A stretch of DNA of 64,000 nucleotides, taken from assembly GCA_964449075.1 (NCBI GenBank), contig CAYVBJ010000005.1, positions 86,386 to 150,385 of the forward strand, written 5' to 3'. The notes beneath the pieces were generated by a model. That model ran no database searches. It was not told the DNA's origin and was given only the letters and a program-made list of their open reading frames with translations. Shown here piece after piece: positions 53,857 through 63,242 of the stretch. The stretch comes from CAYVBJ01 sp964449075. GTDB lineage: Bacteria; Bacteroidota; Rhodothermia; Balneolales; Balneolaceae. Position 1 is the stretch's first letter. Each line of letters begins with the position of its first letter. The translations under genes were made by a program, and so were the position numbers.

Positions 53857-55640
53857 CTGCCCGCTTCCTCATCTGATTCAACCATTTCATTTAACGCGGC
53901 ACCGGACGGAACCATCGGGTAGCAGTTTTCGTGCTCCACAACCCTGAAGTCCATCATCACAGGCCCATCATCAATCTTCATTGCTTTTTCGAGAACGTCT
54001 CTCATTTCTGCCGGAGTAGTGGCCCTGAATCCTTTGGCTCCGTAACATTCAGCCATTTTTACGAAATCGGGATTATTGCTTCCGAAGACTGACGAGCTGT
54101 ATCGTTTGTTGTAGAATAGCTGTTGCCACTGCCTTACCATTCCGAGGCAGGCATTATTCATAAGAGCAATTTTTACAGGAATTTTATACTCAACAGCTGT
54201 GGCGAGTTCATAGGATGACATCTGGAATCCGCCATCGCCTGTAATACAAATCACATCTCTTTCAGGACACGCAAGTGCGGCACCGATTGCTGCGGGGAAA
54301 CCGTATCCCATCGTTCCGAGTCCGCCGGATGAAATCCAGGATCGCGGATGATTGTACTGATAGTGCTGAGCTGCCCACATCTGGTGCTGACCCACATCCG
54401 TAACCACGATGGCGTTTCCATGTGTGATCTCGGAAATCATCTTAACCATATGCTGCGGATAGATCTTATCATCAGCCCTGGGTACAACCAGCGGATGATC
54501 TTTTCGCCAGGATTTAATGGTGCTCCACCACTCGTCGATAGCAGGCTTTTTTATTTTTTTGTCGAGCATGGGGATGATGTTTTTGACGTCACCGACGATA
54601 GGTACATCTGTATGTACATTTTTTCCGATGCAGGAAGGGTCAATATCAATATGGATTTTCCTGGAATTGGGAGAGAAGCCGCTGAGGCGCCCGGTCACCC
54701 TGTCATCAAACCTCGCGCCCACAGCCAAAAGCACATCACACTCGGTCATGGCCATATTTGCATACCAGGTTCCGTGCATGCCAAGCATTCCGAGGCTCTG
54801 GCTTTTTGTTTCTGGAAATCCGCCAAGTCCCATCAAAGTTGTTGTGACCGGGATGTTATGCCGTTCGGCCATGGCTGTGAGTTCTTCCCAGGCTTCGCCG
54901 AGTATGATTCCCCCGCCGGCATAGATCAGTGGCCTTTTTGCATTGCTGAGAAGTTCGGCAGCCTTTGAAATCTGGGTGTGGTGGCCGTGAATCACAGGCT
55001 GATAGCTTGGAATCTGAATGTTTTTTGTTCCGTAGTAACGGCCTTTGGTATTCAGCATGTCTTTCGGCAAATCAACCAGTACAGGTCCGGGTCTTCCGCT
55101 TGTTGCAATGTGAAAAGCTTCGCGAAGAGCTGATTCAAGTTCATTCACATCCCGGACAAGATAGTTATGTTTTGTAATTGGACGGGTAATTCCGACGATA
55201 TCTGCTTCCTGGAATGCATCGTTACCGATTACGCTGGTGGGAACCTGCCCGGTTAAAACAACAAGAGGTATTGAATCCATGGCTGCAGTGGCAATACCGG
55301 TTACAGTATTCGTGCCGCCGGGTCCCGAAGTGGCTAAAACAACACCGGGTTTTCCTGTTGCACGGGAGTAGCCGTCAGCGGCGTGCGTTCCTGCCTGTTC
55401 ATGACGGATTAAGACATGATTGATATCAAGACAATCAAAAAGTGCATCATAAACAGGCAATACAGCTCCGCCCGGGTATCCGAAAATGGTATCCACTTTC
55501 AAATCTTTCAATGTGTGGATGAGAATTTCGGCTCCGTTACAGTAATTCGGTTCAGAGTCGTTGGCGGGTTTTTTCAGCGATTCCAGAGGAGAAAAACTTT
55601 CTAACTCTGTAATCTTTTGGGCCTCGTTGGATGTTTTCAT
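53853..55640 (-). CDS. ilvB: Acetolactate synthase large subunit
   Basis: This ThDP-dependent enzyme makes acetolactate and acetohydroxybutanoate. It has 595 aa from the ATG at 55640; upstream in-frame residues run back into the hairpin and are unlikely. Motifs are IFGYPGGAVLPVYDAL, RHEQAGTHAADGY, GPGGTNTVTGI, FDDRVTGRLSGF, and the ThDP site GDGGFQMSSYELA to LMNNACLGMVRQWQ. It is the first enzyme gene of the operon, behind the leader ORF and hairpin. Confidence 0.97.
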   Translation of the reverse strand: MKTSNEAQKITELESFSPLESLKKPANDSEPNYCNGAEILIHTLKDLKVDTIFGYPGGAVLPVYDALFDCLDINHVLIRHEQAGTHAADGYSRATGKPGVVLATSGPGGTNTVTGIATAAMDSIPLVVLTGQVPTSVIGNDAFQEADIVGITRPITKHNYLVRDVNELESALREAFHIATSGRPGPVLVDLPKDMLNTKGRYYGTKNIQIPSYQPVIHGHHTQISKAAELLSNAKRPLIYAGGGIILGEAWEELTAMAERHNIPVTTTLMGLGGFPETKSQSLGMLGMHGTWYANMAMTECDVLLAVGARFDDRVTGRLSGFSPNSRKIHIDIDPSCIGKNVHTDVPIVGDVKNIIPMLDKKIKKPAIDEWWSTIKSWRKDHPLVVPRADDKIYPQHMVKMISEITHGNAIVVTDVGQHQMWAAQHYQYNHPRSWISSGGLGTMGYGFPAAIGAALACPERDVICITGDGGFQMSSYELATAVEYKIPVKIALMNNACLGMVRQWQQLFYNKRYSSSVFGSNNPDFVKMAECYGAKGFRATTPAEMRDVLEKAMKIDDGPVMMDFRVVEHENCYPMVPSGAALNEMVESDEEAGR

Positions 55641-55662
55641 ATGGTTGACGGATGTACTTTTC

Positions 55663-55718
55663 CCGCCAGAGGTCAAAATCAAAAACAAATTGTGTAGATT
55701 TTGTCTAACCTCTGGCGG
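55663..55718 (-). promoter_or_regulatory. Long hairpin between ilv leader ORF and ilvB
   Basis: On the minus strand CCGCCAGAGGT (55718-55708) pairs perfectly with ACCTCTGGCGG (55673-55663). Inside, CAAAATC pairs with GATTTTG around a 16-nt loop. The 5' arm can alternatively pair with UUUCUGGC inside the leader ORF (about 55763-55756). It ends 22 nt before the ilvB ATG. No T-tract follows, so it does not look like a simple terminator; translational or Rho-linked control is possible. Confidence 0.65.
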
Positions 55719-55724
55719 ATGTGG

Positions 55725-55955
55725 TTATTGAATAATTAGAATTAGGTTAATAATGCCAGAAATTAGAATCGGTAGAACAATCAGCAGAGTTAGAATGCCG
55801 ATGCTGGATACCGTAGCAAGAGCAGATAAAAGAATACCTGAAATTAAGGAGAGAGAAAGAACGGATATGCCGCTAAATATAATCTGATCAGAATTACTTT
55901 CAGAGCTGAAAGCAAGAGCCGAAGCAGGATTAATATGTTTATTTATGGCAGACAA
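55725..55955 (-). CDS. Ile/Leu/Val-rich leader ORF of the ilvB operon
   Basis: This 76-codon frame begins with TTG (no ATG exists in the frame). From residue 25 it is dominated by Ile, Leu and Val (for example GILTLLIVLPILISGIINL) and uses several CTA and ATA codons. It ends 7 bp before the long hairpin upstream of ilvB. Its position and composition suggest a leader peptide that senses charged branched-chain tRNAs. It could instead be a small membrane protein with two hydrophobic segments. The start is weakly supported. Confidence 0.5.
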   Translation of the reverse strand: MSAINKHINPASALAFSSESNSDQIIFSGISVLSLSLISGILLSALATVSSIGILTLLIVLPILISGIINLILIIQ

Positions 55956-56066
55956 TTAAGATCCGTTAATTAATTCTGCTAATAACTTATATATTGAGTT
56001 TATATCAAACAAGAAAAAAAATTAAAAAATATTTACTATACTTTCATAGACAAATATAGATTTTAA

Positions 56067-56083
56067 AAAAGCGCTTTCATATA
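56067..56083 (+). promoter_or_regulatory. Shared 17-bp element (copy 2), candidate operator
   Basis: AAAAGCGCTTTCATATA is identical to 15932-15948. Here it lies in the divergent region between the ilvB leader and ilvD, 57 bp before the ilvD ATG. The palindrome AAAGCGCTTT is its core. Confidence 0.45.
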
Positions 56084-56139
56084 AATTCAAATATACTTAT
56101 AAGTAAAAAAATAACAATAACTTAGATAACTTACAGGCA

Positions 56140-57819
56140 ATGGCTTCGGATTTAAACAAATACAGCTCTGAATTAACTCAAAAACGATCACAGGTTGGTT
56201 CCCAGGCGATGCTTTATGCGGCGGGTTTGAGCGCGGATGACATGAAAAAACCCCAGGTGGGCATTGCAAGTACCGGATGGGATGGCAACCCCTGCAACAT
56301 GCATTTGAATAAACTCGCTGGTGTGGTTAAGGAGAGTGTCTGGGATTCGGATTCCGTTGGTTTTGTTTTTCACACCATCGGTGTGAGCGACGGTATTTCA
56401 ATGGGAACCCAGGGTATGAAGTATTCACTCCCTTCAAGGGATATTATTGCTGACTCTATCGAAACCGTTATGAGAGCTCAATGGTATGATGCCAATATCT
56501 CGGTTGTAGGCTGCGACAAGAACATGCCGGGCTCAGTGATGGCTATGGCCCGTTTGAACCGGCCGTCAATTATGATTTACGGAGGTACAATCCGACCGGG
56601 AAATTTGAACGGGCAGAAACTGGATGTTGTCTCAGCTTTTGAGGCTTACGGCCAATATCTATCAAAAGAGATTGATGAGGGAAAGCTGGATACAATTTTA
56701 AAGCACGCCTGTCCCGGGGCAGGCGCATGCGGCGGAATGTACACAGCAAATACCATGGCTTCTGCTATCGAGACCCTGGGAATGAGCCTGCCCTACAGCT
56801 CCTCAATACCGGCTACCCATGCAGAGAAAATTGAAGAGTGTAAAAAAGCAGGAAAGGCTATCCGGAATCTGCTTGAACTGGATTTAAAACCAAGAGATAT
56901 CATTACAAAAAAATCTATCGAAAATGCAGTGACAATGATTGTGGCCCTCGGAGGATCTACAAATGCGGTGATTCATCTTCTGGCAATGGCACATGCTGCT
57001 GAAGTCCCATTTTCAATCGATGATTTTCAGGAGATCAGCAACAGGACTCCTTTTATTGCAGACCTTAAACCGAGCGGTAAATATGTGATGGAAGATTTAT
57101 ACAATGTGGGCGGAGTTCCTGCAGTTCAAAAACTACTGTTAGAGGAGAATATGCTTTATGGTGACTGTATAACGGTTACCGGGAAAACTCTTGCTGAAAA
57201 CACGCAGGAATTACCGGGATTACTGGAAGAACAAAATATTATTCATCCTGTTTCGGAACCGATCAGGAAAACAGGCCACTTGCAAATTCTCTACGGCAAT
57301 CTTGCTCCTGAGGGAAGTGTGGCAAAAATTACCGGCAAGGAGGGGACAAAGTTTACCGGTACTGCAAAAGTGTATAATTCTGAAGAGGAAAGCCTGGTGG
57401 GAATTCAAAACGGTGAGGTTGTAAGGGGAGATGTGGTGGTTATTCGTTATGAAGGACCAAAAGGCGGACCCGGCATGCGCGAGATGCTCTCAATTACTGC
57501 GGCTATTATGGGGGCGGGCCTTGGAAATGATGTTGCACTGATTACGGACGGAAGATTTTCCGGCGGTACACACGGGTTTGTAATCGGTCATGTAACGCCT
57601 GAAGCACAAGCGGGTGGTGCTATTGCACTGATCCGAAACGGAGATACAATTACGATCGATGCCGACAGCAGAACCATGAATCTTCAAATATCAGAGAAGG
57701 AGCTGGAGAAAAGACGCGAAGCCTGGAGCGCCCCTGACTTAAAAATTAATAGCGGATCACTCTATAAATATGCAAAACTGGTATCAACAGCGTCACTTGG
57801 TTGCGTTACAGACATGTAG
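56140..57819 (+). CDS. ilvD: Dihydroxy-acid dehydratase
   Basis: This Fe-S dehydratase gives the 2-oxo acids of Val/Leu and Ile synthesis; 559 aa. Cluster and active-site motifs are VVGCDKNMPGSVMA, HACPGAGACGGMYTANTM, DGRFSGGTHGFVIGHVTPEA and the VVIRYEGPKGGPGMREML lid. It is divergent from the ilvB operon and likely shares its promoter region. Confidence 0.97.
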   Translation: MASDLNKYSSELTQKRSQVGSQAMLYAAGLSADDMKKPQVGIASTGWDGNPCNMHLNKLAGVVKESVWDSDSVGFVFHTIGVSDGISMGTQGMKYSLPSRDIIADSIETVMRAQWYDANISVVGCDKNMPGSVMAMARLNRPSIMIYGGTIRPGNLNGQKLDVVSAFEAYGQYLSKEIDEGKLDTILKHACPGAGACGGMYTANTMASAIETLGMSLPYSSSIPATHAEKIEECKKAGKAIRNLLELDLKPRDIITKKSIENAVTMIVALGGSTNAVIHLLAMAHAAEVPFSIDDFQEISNRTPFIADLKPSGKYVMEDLYNVGGVPAVQKLLLEENMLYGDCITVTGKTLAENTQELPGLLEEQNIIHPVSEPIRKTGHLQILYGNLAPEGSVAKITGKEGTKFTGTAKVYNSEEESLVGIQNGEVVRGDVVVIRYEGPKGGPGMREMLSITAAIMGAGLGNDVALITDGRFSGGTHGFVIGHVTPEAQAGGAIALIRNGDTITIDADSRTMNLQISEKELEKRREAWSAPDLKINSGSLYKYAKLVSTASLGCVTDM

Positions 57820-57909
57820 CCCGTTTTTTGATTCCTGACCTTTGGGTAATGAACATGCTTTCTTATCTTTCAATAGAGAGACAGATTTAATTTAAAATGG
57901 GTACAGGTC

Positions 57910-58608
57910 ATGGAAGAAAAATTGACAAAAATTGTTGAAGAACGAATTACCTCGTGGGAACATCAGAGTGCTGCAAAAAAAATTTCCACACCTGCTGATA
58001 AATCATATCCCGTCATAACAATTTCAAGAGATTTTGGCGGCAGGGGGGCTGCACTTGCCACACTGATCGGTGAAAAAGTTGGATTTAAAGTCTGGAATGA
58101 TGAGTTGATAGAAGCAGTTGCCGATCATTTGGGGAGTGACGAAGAATTTATAAAAAGTCTTGATGAGCGGCGCAGGGAAATGGTAGAAGATGCTGTTCTC
58201 GGTTTTCTTAAAAATGTCAATACAAATGTAAATTACATTCGGTCTCTGAAACGGGTAGTAAGAACCATTGAAGCTCATGGCAATGCTATCATTGTTGGCA
58301 GAGGCTCAAATTATATCTGTGAAAACCCAGGGTCATTTCACGTTCGGGTTGTTGCCACGTTAAAAAATCGAGTTGCAGGTTTTGCAAAAAGAGAAAATAT
58401 TACCAAAAATGAAGCACGTTCACAGATAAAGAAAAAAGACTCTGAAAGAGCCGAATTTGTCGAATTTAACTTTAAAAAAGATGTAACAGAGGCTTCCGAT
58501 TATGATATCACACTGAATTCAGGAACCTTTTCTCTGGATGATATGATGTCAATTGTTATAAATGCATATGAGAAAAAATCTGGACGACAGCTCAAAATTC
58601 TGAATTAG
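57910..58608 (+). CDS. Cytidylate-kinase-like family protein
   Basis: This P-loop protein of 232 aa resembles the cytidylate-kinase-like family (PF13189). It has YPVITISRDFGGRGAALA (P-loop-like), WNDELIEAVADHL, AIIVGRGSNYIC and HVRVVATLKNRV. The canonical CMP-binding domain is reduced, so true CMP kinase activity is doubtful. It is followed by corA on the same strand. Confidence 0.8.
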   Translation: MEEKLTKIVEERITSWEHQSAAKKISTPADKSYPVITISRDFGGRGAALATLIGEKVGFKVWNDELIEAVADHLGSDEEFIKSLDERRREMVEDAVLGFLKNVNTNVNYIRSLKRVVRTIEAHGNAIIVGRGSNYICENPGSFHVRVVATLKNRVAGFAKRENITKNEARSQIKKKDSERAEFVEFNFKKDVTEASDYDITLNSGTFSLDDMMSIVINAYEKKSGRQLKILN

Positions 58609-58676
58609 GTACAGTCCGTTATTAATATTAATTTCAGTCCGAAAGTTACGAATATGGTGTGTTTTAACTTCAAATT

Positions 58677-59828
58677 ATGAAAAAGAAAGTCAGGAATGTA
58701 TCTAACAGGCTGAATACAATTTTCAGACATGGCGGGTTGAAAAGGACAGGGAAGAAACCGCCGGGACAGATCCCGGGCACTGCCATTCATACCGGTGTTC
58801 AGAAGATGGACGAAGTATTATTTACAGTCCATGATTTTGATGAGCAGCACTACATTTCAGTTGATATCCAAAGCATTGAGAAATCTGAACCCTATTTAAG
58901 CGATAAATCCAAAACCTGGATCCAGGTCCGGGGACTGCATGATATCGAAAGACTGAAAACCGTGTGGGATTATTTTGGTCTTCATCCTCTTGTACAGGAA
59001 GATATTGTCAATACCTCGCAGCGCCCGAAAGTTGAAAATTATCCGGATGCGGTTTTTCTTGTTCTCCGGATGATCACATCCAGGGAAAACGGGGATGAGA
59101 TAAATTCAAATGTAAAACTGGAAACAGAGCAGGTAAGTATTGTACTGGGTGAAAATTATGTTCTCTCATTCCAGGAAAGTGATGAGCCGGTTTTTGATCC
59201 GGTCATTAAACGTCTTGAACTGGAAAATACAAGGCTCCGTAAACTGGGTGCCGATTACCTTGCTTATGCACTCACAGATACAATTGTCGATCACTACTAT
59301 TCTGCTCTTGATTTAGTTGGCGAATCTATTGAAATGATAGAGGATGAGATCATTACAAATCCCAAAGAGATTCATCTTCAGAAAATTCATGCACTGCGCC
59401 GGGATCTGATTTTTTTCCGGAAATCGGTATGGTCGTTACGTGACGGTATAAATTCACTGATCCGGGATGATTCGCCCCTGATTCGTGAGGATGTAAAAAT
59501 ATTTCTGAGAGATGTCTATGATCATGTTGTTCAGGTCATAGACAGTATTGAAAACAGCCGTGAAATGATTTACGGTTTGTATGATATGTATATGTCGGGT
59601 CTCAGTAACCGGATGAACGAGGTGATGAAAGTACTGACCATTATCGCTACCATTTTTATCCCGCTTACGTTTGTTGCCGGCATCTATGGAATGAACTTTG
59701 ATCCGGAAGCAAGTCCGTACAATATGCCGGAATTGAGCTGGTACTGGGGTTATCCGGCTTCGCTTGGGGTTATGATTGTAATTGGTATCATCATGGTTAT
59801 CTATTTTCGAAGAAAGCAGTGGATATAG
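58677..59828 (+). CDS. corA: CorA-type magnesium/cobalt channel
   Basis: This pentameric Mg2+/Co2+ channel of the inner membrane has 383 aa. It has a large N-terminal cytoplasmic domain (VQEDIVNTSQRPKVENY) and two C-terminal transmembrane helices around the selectivity motif YGMNF. It ends in a basic tail (RRKQW). Confidence 0.96.
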   Translation: MKKKVRNVSNRLNTIFRHGGLKRTGKKPPGQIPGTAIHTGVQKMDEVLFTVHDFDEQHYISVDIQSIEKSEPYLSDKSKTWIQVRGLHDIERLKTVWDYFGLHPLVQEDIVNTSQRPKVENYPDAVFLVLRMITSRENGDEINSNVKLETEQVSIVLGENYVLSFQESDEPVFDPVIKRLELENTRLRKLGADYLAYALTDTIVDHYYSALDLVGESIEMIEDEIITNPKEIHLQKIHALRRDLIFFRKSVWSLRDGINSLIRDDSPLIREDVKIFLRDVYDHVVQVIDSIENSREMIYGLYDMYMSGLSNRMNEVMKVLTIIATIFIPLTFVAGIYGMNFDPEASPYNMPELSWYWGYPASLGVMIVIGIIMVIYFRRKQWI

Positions 59829-59872
59829 GGAGTTAAAATCCCCTGATACCGGGCTTCAGCCTCAAATTCCAG

Positions 59873-60868
59873 TCAATCCGCCAAAATTTTCTCGATCATA
59901 TCCTTTTCCTGATCACTCAAATGCAGATTGTGCTGAATCCCAACTGCATCCTCAATATGGCTTGTTTTACTCGCGCCAATCAGCACAGAAGTTACCTGTT
60001 TTTTTCTGAGCACCCATACCAGGGCGAGCTGAGCCATCGTCTGACCACGGCTTTCAGCGATTTGATTCAGCTGTTTTACCTTACTGATTTTCTCTTCGGT
60101 TACACTTTCTTTTTCCAGAAACCCGGATTCTTTTGCCGCCCGAGATCCTTTTGGTATTCCTTCCAAATATTTATCAGTTAAAATTCCCTGTTCCAGTGGT
60201 GAAAAGACAATACTTCCGATTCCTTCTTCTTCAAGAGTATCAAGCAGACCATCCTCTTCAACCCAGCGATCGAACATGCTGTACCTGGGCTGATGAATCA
60301 GGCAGGGGGTGCCGAGATCACGAAGAATTTTAGAGGCTTTTCTGGTCTGTTCCGAATTGTAAGATGATATTCCTGCATAGAGGGCTTTGCCGCTTCGCAC
60401 AATGTAATCCAGGGCACCCATGGTCTCTTCCAGCGGAGTATCGGGATCAGGTCTGTGGCTGTAAAAAATGTCCACATAGTCGAGACCCATTCTCTCCAGG
60501 CTCTGGTCGAGGCTGGCAACGAGGTATTTTCTTGATCCCCACTCACCATATGGACCGGGCCACATCCCGTACCCGGCTTTGCTTGAAATAATGAGTTCGT
60601 CCCTGTAAGACTTCAGGTCTTGCGATAAAATTATCCCGAAGTTTTCCTCCGCTGACCCGGGAGGAGGTCCGTAATTGTTGGCAAGGTCAAAATGGGTAAT
60701 GCCCAGGTCAAACGCACGGTGAATCATAGAGCGTGCGTTTTCAATTGCATCAACGCCTCCAAAGTTATGCCACAGGCCAAGAGATACCACAGGCAGTTTC
60801 AGCCCGCTTCTTCCGCAGCGATTATAGTCAATTTTTTCGTACCGGTCGCTCGCAGCAAGGTAGTTCAT
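59873..60868 (-). CDS. Aldo/keto reductase (YghZ-like)
   Basis: This NADPH-dependent TIM-barrel oxidoreductase has 331 aa and resembles E. coli YghZ (L-glyceraldehyde 3-phosphate reductase). The catalytic Asp/Tyr are in THFDLANNYGPPPGSAEENFG, the Lys in LIISSKAGYGMWPGPYG and the His in DIFYSHRPDP. The cofactor end is SVLIGASKTSHIEDAV. It is convergent with corA. Confidence 0.92.
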   Translation of the reverse strand: MNYLAASDRYEKIDYNRCGRSGLKLPVVSLGLWHNFGGVDAIENARSMIHRAFDLGITHFDLANNYGPPPGSAEENFGIILSQDLKSYRDELIISSKAGYGMWPGPYGEWGSRKYLVASLDQSLERMGLDYVDIFYSHRPDPDTPLEETMGALDYIVRSGKALYAGISSYNSEQTRKASKILRDLGTPCLIHQPRYSMFDRWVEEDGLLDTLEEEGIGSIVFSPLEQGILTDKYLEGIPKGSRAAKESGFLEKESVTEEKISKVKQLNQIAESRGQTMAQLALVWVLRKKQVTSVLIGASKTSHIEDAVGIQHNLHLSDQEKDMIEKILAD

Positions 60869-60932
60869 TTAGGAATTATGAATTATGAATTTTTGATTTT
60901 GAAAGTCGGTTAGCAAATAAATTTGCCGGTAA

Positions 60933-61060
60933 TGTCCAAAACGGTTTAGAATTTTAAAATACCTAAGTTTCTATACATCCGGAAGCAGATAGTTAATTTC
61001 AATAATCGCCCACGCAGATTTCCGGCTCTGCTTCCATGGGAGTAATTAGTGAGTAATATT
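60933..61060. repeat. Dispersed structured repeat, copy 2
   Basis: This is the counterpart of 9490-9606. The arms GGAAGCAG and CTGCTTCC enclose about 40 nt, preceded by GTCCAAAACG and CATCCGG. It lies in the 322-bp gap upstream of the AbgT-type gene; the rest of the gap is AT-rich with no gene. Confidence 0.65.
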
Positions 61061-61190
61061 ACCCGATGAATTTTTCCGGTTGTTGCTGAAAAAAAGCAAC
61101 TGAAGAGATCAAATTTTATTTATAAATCTTGCAAAATCATTCGAATCTCGTATTTTCTGCCAATGTAAATATTAATAAACAGACAGAACA

Positions 61191-62780
61191 GTGGCAGAGG
61201 AAAATCCAAAAAAGTCAAAAAATGAAAGTGATAAGAGTTCAGGATTGTTCGATAAGTTTTTAGATATCATAGAACGGTCCGGTAATAAGCTGCCCGACCC
61301 GGCCATGCTGTTTTTTATTTTAATGGCCCTTGTCTGGGTTTTTTCTGCTATACTTTCACCGATTGATTTTGGAGAGGTTCATCCCAGAACCGGCGATATT
61401 CTTGAAGTTAATAATCTTCTTACCGGCGAGAGTCTTGCTGCTTTTCTTGCCAATATGGTGAATACGTTTGTGCTGTTTGCACCGCTTGGTATTGTACTGG
61501 TTGCTATGCTGGGTGTGGGCGTGGCAGAGCACTCCGGCTGGATAGATACAGGCCTGAAAAAACTGCTTGGTTTTACCCCTGCATCCCTGTTAACTCCCAT
61601 GCTGATCCTGATTGCAATTGTTAGTCACACTGCTGCGGATGCCGGATACGTGTTGGTAATTCCGCTTGGCGGTGTGATATTTTATGCGGCCGGCCGCCAT
61701 CCTCTGGCAGGTATCGCTGCTGCATTTGCAGGTGTCAGCGGTGGGTTTTCCGCCAATTTTGTACCCTCGGCAATCGATCCCCTGTTGATGAGTTTTACCC
61801 TCGAGGCTGCCAGGATCCTCGATCCTGAAATTTCGCTCAACCCGCTTAATAACTACTACTTTACGGCTCTTTCAAGCATTTTGATCGTAACTGTCGGCTG
61901 GTATATTACCGATAAAATAGTAGAGCCGCGTCTCTCGGATATAACTGTAGACGGGGATGAAGAAGATATGCCCAAAATGGAGACGGTAAGTGACCGGGAG
62001 AGCCGTGCATTTTGGTATGGACTGGGCGCAATGATTTTGGGATTGATCGGACTGTTTCTTTGGGCCTACCCGGATGATTCAGCATTACGCGGACCTGATA
62101 TGATTAATCCGGATGAATTATCTCTTATTTCATTTAATGCACCTCTCATGCAGGCTATCGTGCCGCTTATCTTTGTATTGCTTCTGATTCCCGGTGTTGT
62201 GTATGGATATGCTTCCGGTAAGTACAATAATTCTAAAGATATGATCAACAATATGTCGAAATCGATGGAGAGCATGGGGTATTATATCGTAATGGCCTTT
62301 TTCTGTGCACTTTTTATCGATGCGTTTTCAAAATCAAATATCGGCTTGCTGGTTGCGCTGAAAGGGGCCAACTTCCTGCAGGCACTCGCGCTGCCTGGTC
62401 AGGTAACCATCGTCGGGATTGTATTTTTGAGTGCATTTGTAAATATTCTGGTCGGTTCTGCTTCGGCAAAATGGGCACTGATTGCACCCATTTTTGTGCC
62501 CATGCTGATGCAGCTGGGGATCTCTCCCGATCTCACGCAGGCAGCCTATCGTGTGGGTGATTCAGTTTCAAATATTATCACACCGCTGCTGCCATATTTC
62601 CCTTTGGTGGTGGTATTTTGCAAGCGATATGTAAAAAATACAGGCATAGGTACGCTGATTTCGATGATGCTGCCATATGCAATTATTTTCCTGGTGGTCT
62701 GGACCATTTTCCTGCTGGTTTACTGGGCCATTGGAATTCCGCTTAGTTTTGAAGCGAATTACGTGTACCCGGCGCAGTGA
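61191..62780 (+). CDS. AbgT-family transporter
   Basis: This integral membrane transporter of 529 aa belongs to the AbgT/MtrF family (p-aminobenzoyl-glutamate uptake or sulfonamide efflux). It has GSGNKLPDP-like SGNKLPDPAMLFFILMALVW, FAPLGIVLVAMLGVGVAEHSGWID, SHTAADAGYVLVIPLGG, GFSANFVPSAIDPL and LVGSASAKWALIAPIFVPM. The start is GTG at 61191. Confidence 0.93.
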   Translation: MAEENPKKSKNESDKSSGLFDKFLDIIERSGNKLPDPAMLFFILMALVWVFSAILSPIDFGEVHPRTGDILEVNNLLTGESLAAFLANMVNTFVLFAPLGIVLVAMLGVGVAEHSGWIDTGLKKLLGFTPASLLTPMLILIAIVSHTAADAGYVLVIPLGGVIFYAAGRHPLAGIAAAFAGVSGGFSANFVPSAIDPLLMSFTLEAARILDPEISLNPLNNYYFTALSSILIVTVGWYITDKIVEPRLSDITVDGDEEDMPKMETVSDRESRAFWYGLGAMILGLIGLFLWAYPDDSALRGPDMINPDELSLISFNAPLMQAIVPLIFVLLLIPGVVYGYASGKYNNSKDMINNMSKSMESMGYYIVMAFFCALFIDAFSKSNIGLLVALKGANFLQALALPGQVTIVGIVFLSAFVNILVGSASAKWALIAPIFVPMLMQLGISPDLTQAAYRVGDSVSNIITPLLPYFPLVVVFCKRYVKNTGIGTLISMMLPYAIIFLVVWTIFLLVYWAIGIPLSFEANYVYPAQ

Positions 62781-62913
62781 GCCAGGGGATAAGTAAAATC
62801 GGAAGAGATAAAAGATGGGGCTAAAGCCCTGTTGTGGGACAGCCTCTAATGGTTCTGTTGCTGTATGATAATTATAAGTTGATTTTAATAACGGTTTGAC
62901 GTTATAGCAACCT

Positions 62914-63234
62914 CTAATCGATTTCTTGAAATTTACCGGGTTCATGAGCTTTTATGACTACTGGTAATTTCTGAACCAGTGGTAATAAATCTTCATAAGT
63001 ATTGGTTCTGGCTTTCAGAAGTACAACCTGGTTAGAAGAAGAGGGAATATGTTGTTGGATACTCAGGTTTTTGCCACTGGTAATAAAAATATCAAATTCT
63101 TTCTTGGCAACTGACAATAAATTCCCATTCGAAAGACTTGTCCATCCCATTACAGGAGCCGTTCTAACAAATAAATTCGAATCTAATTCTTCTATTCTAT
63201 ACTTCAATTTTTATGGAAGGCACTCATCCATCAA
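62914..63234 (-). pseudogene. DUF5615 (PIN-like) gene with an early in-frame TAA
   Basis: The frame behind DUF433 reads ILMDECLP, then TAA (63213-63211), then KLKYRIEELDSNLFVRTAPV and GNLLSVAKKEFDIFITSGK, with LLPLVQKLPVVI at the end. That is a complete DUF5615 protein apart from the stop, which sits where relatives have a residue. Restart at the TTG at 63207 could give 97 residues but would lose the conserved acidic LLDE-type start of the active site. It follows the DUF433 gene by 8 bp, as in DUF433/DUF5615 toxin-antitoxin-like pairs. Confidence 0.75.
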
Positions 63235-63242
63235 AATCTTGA

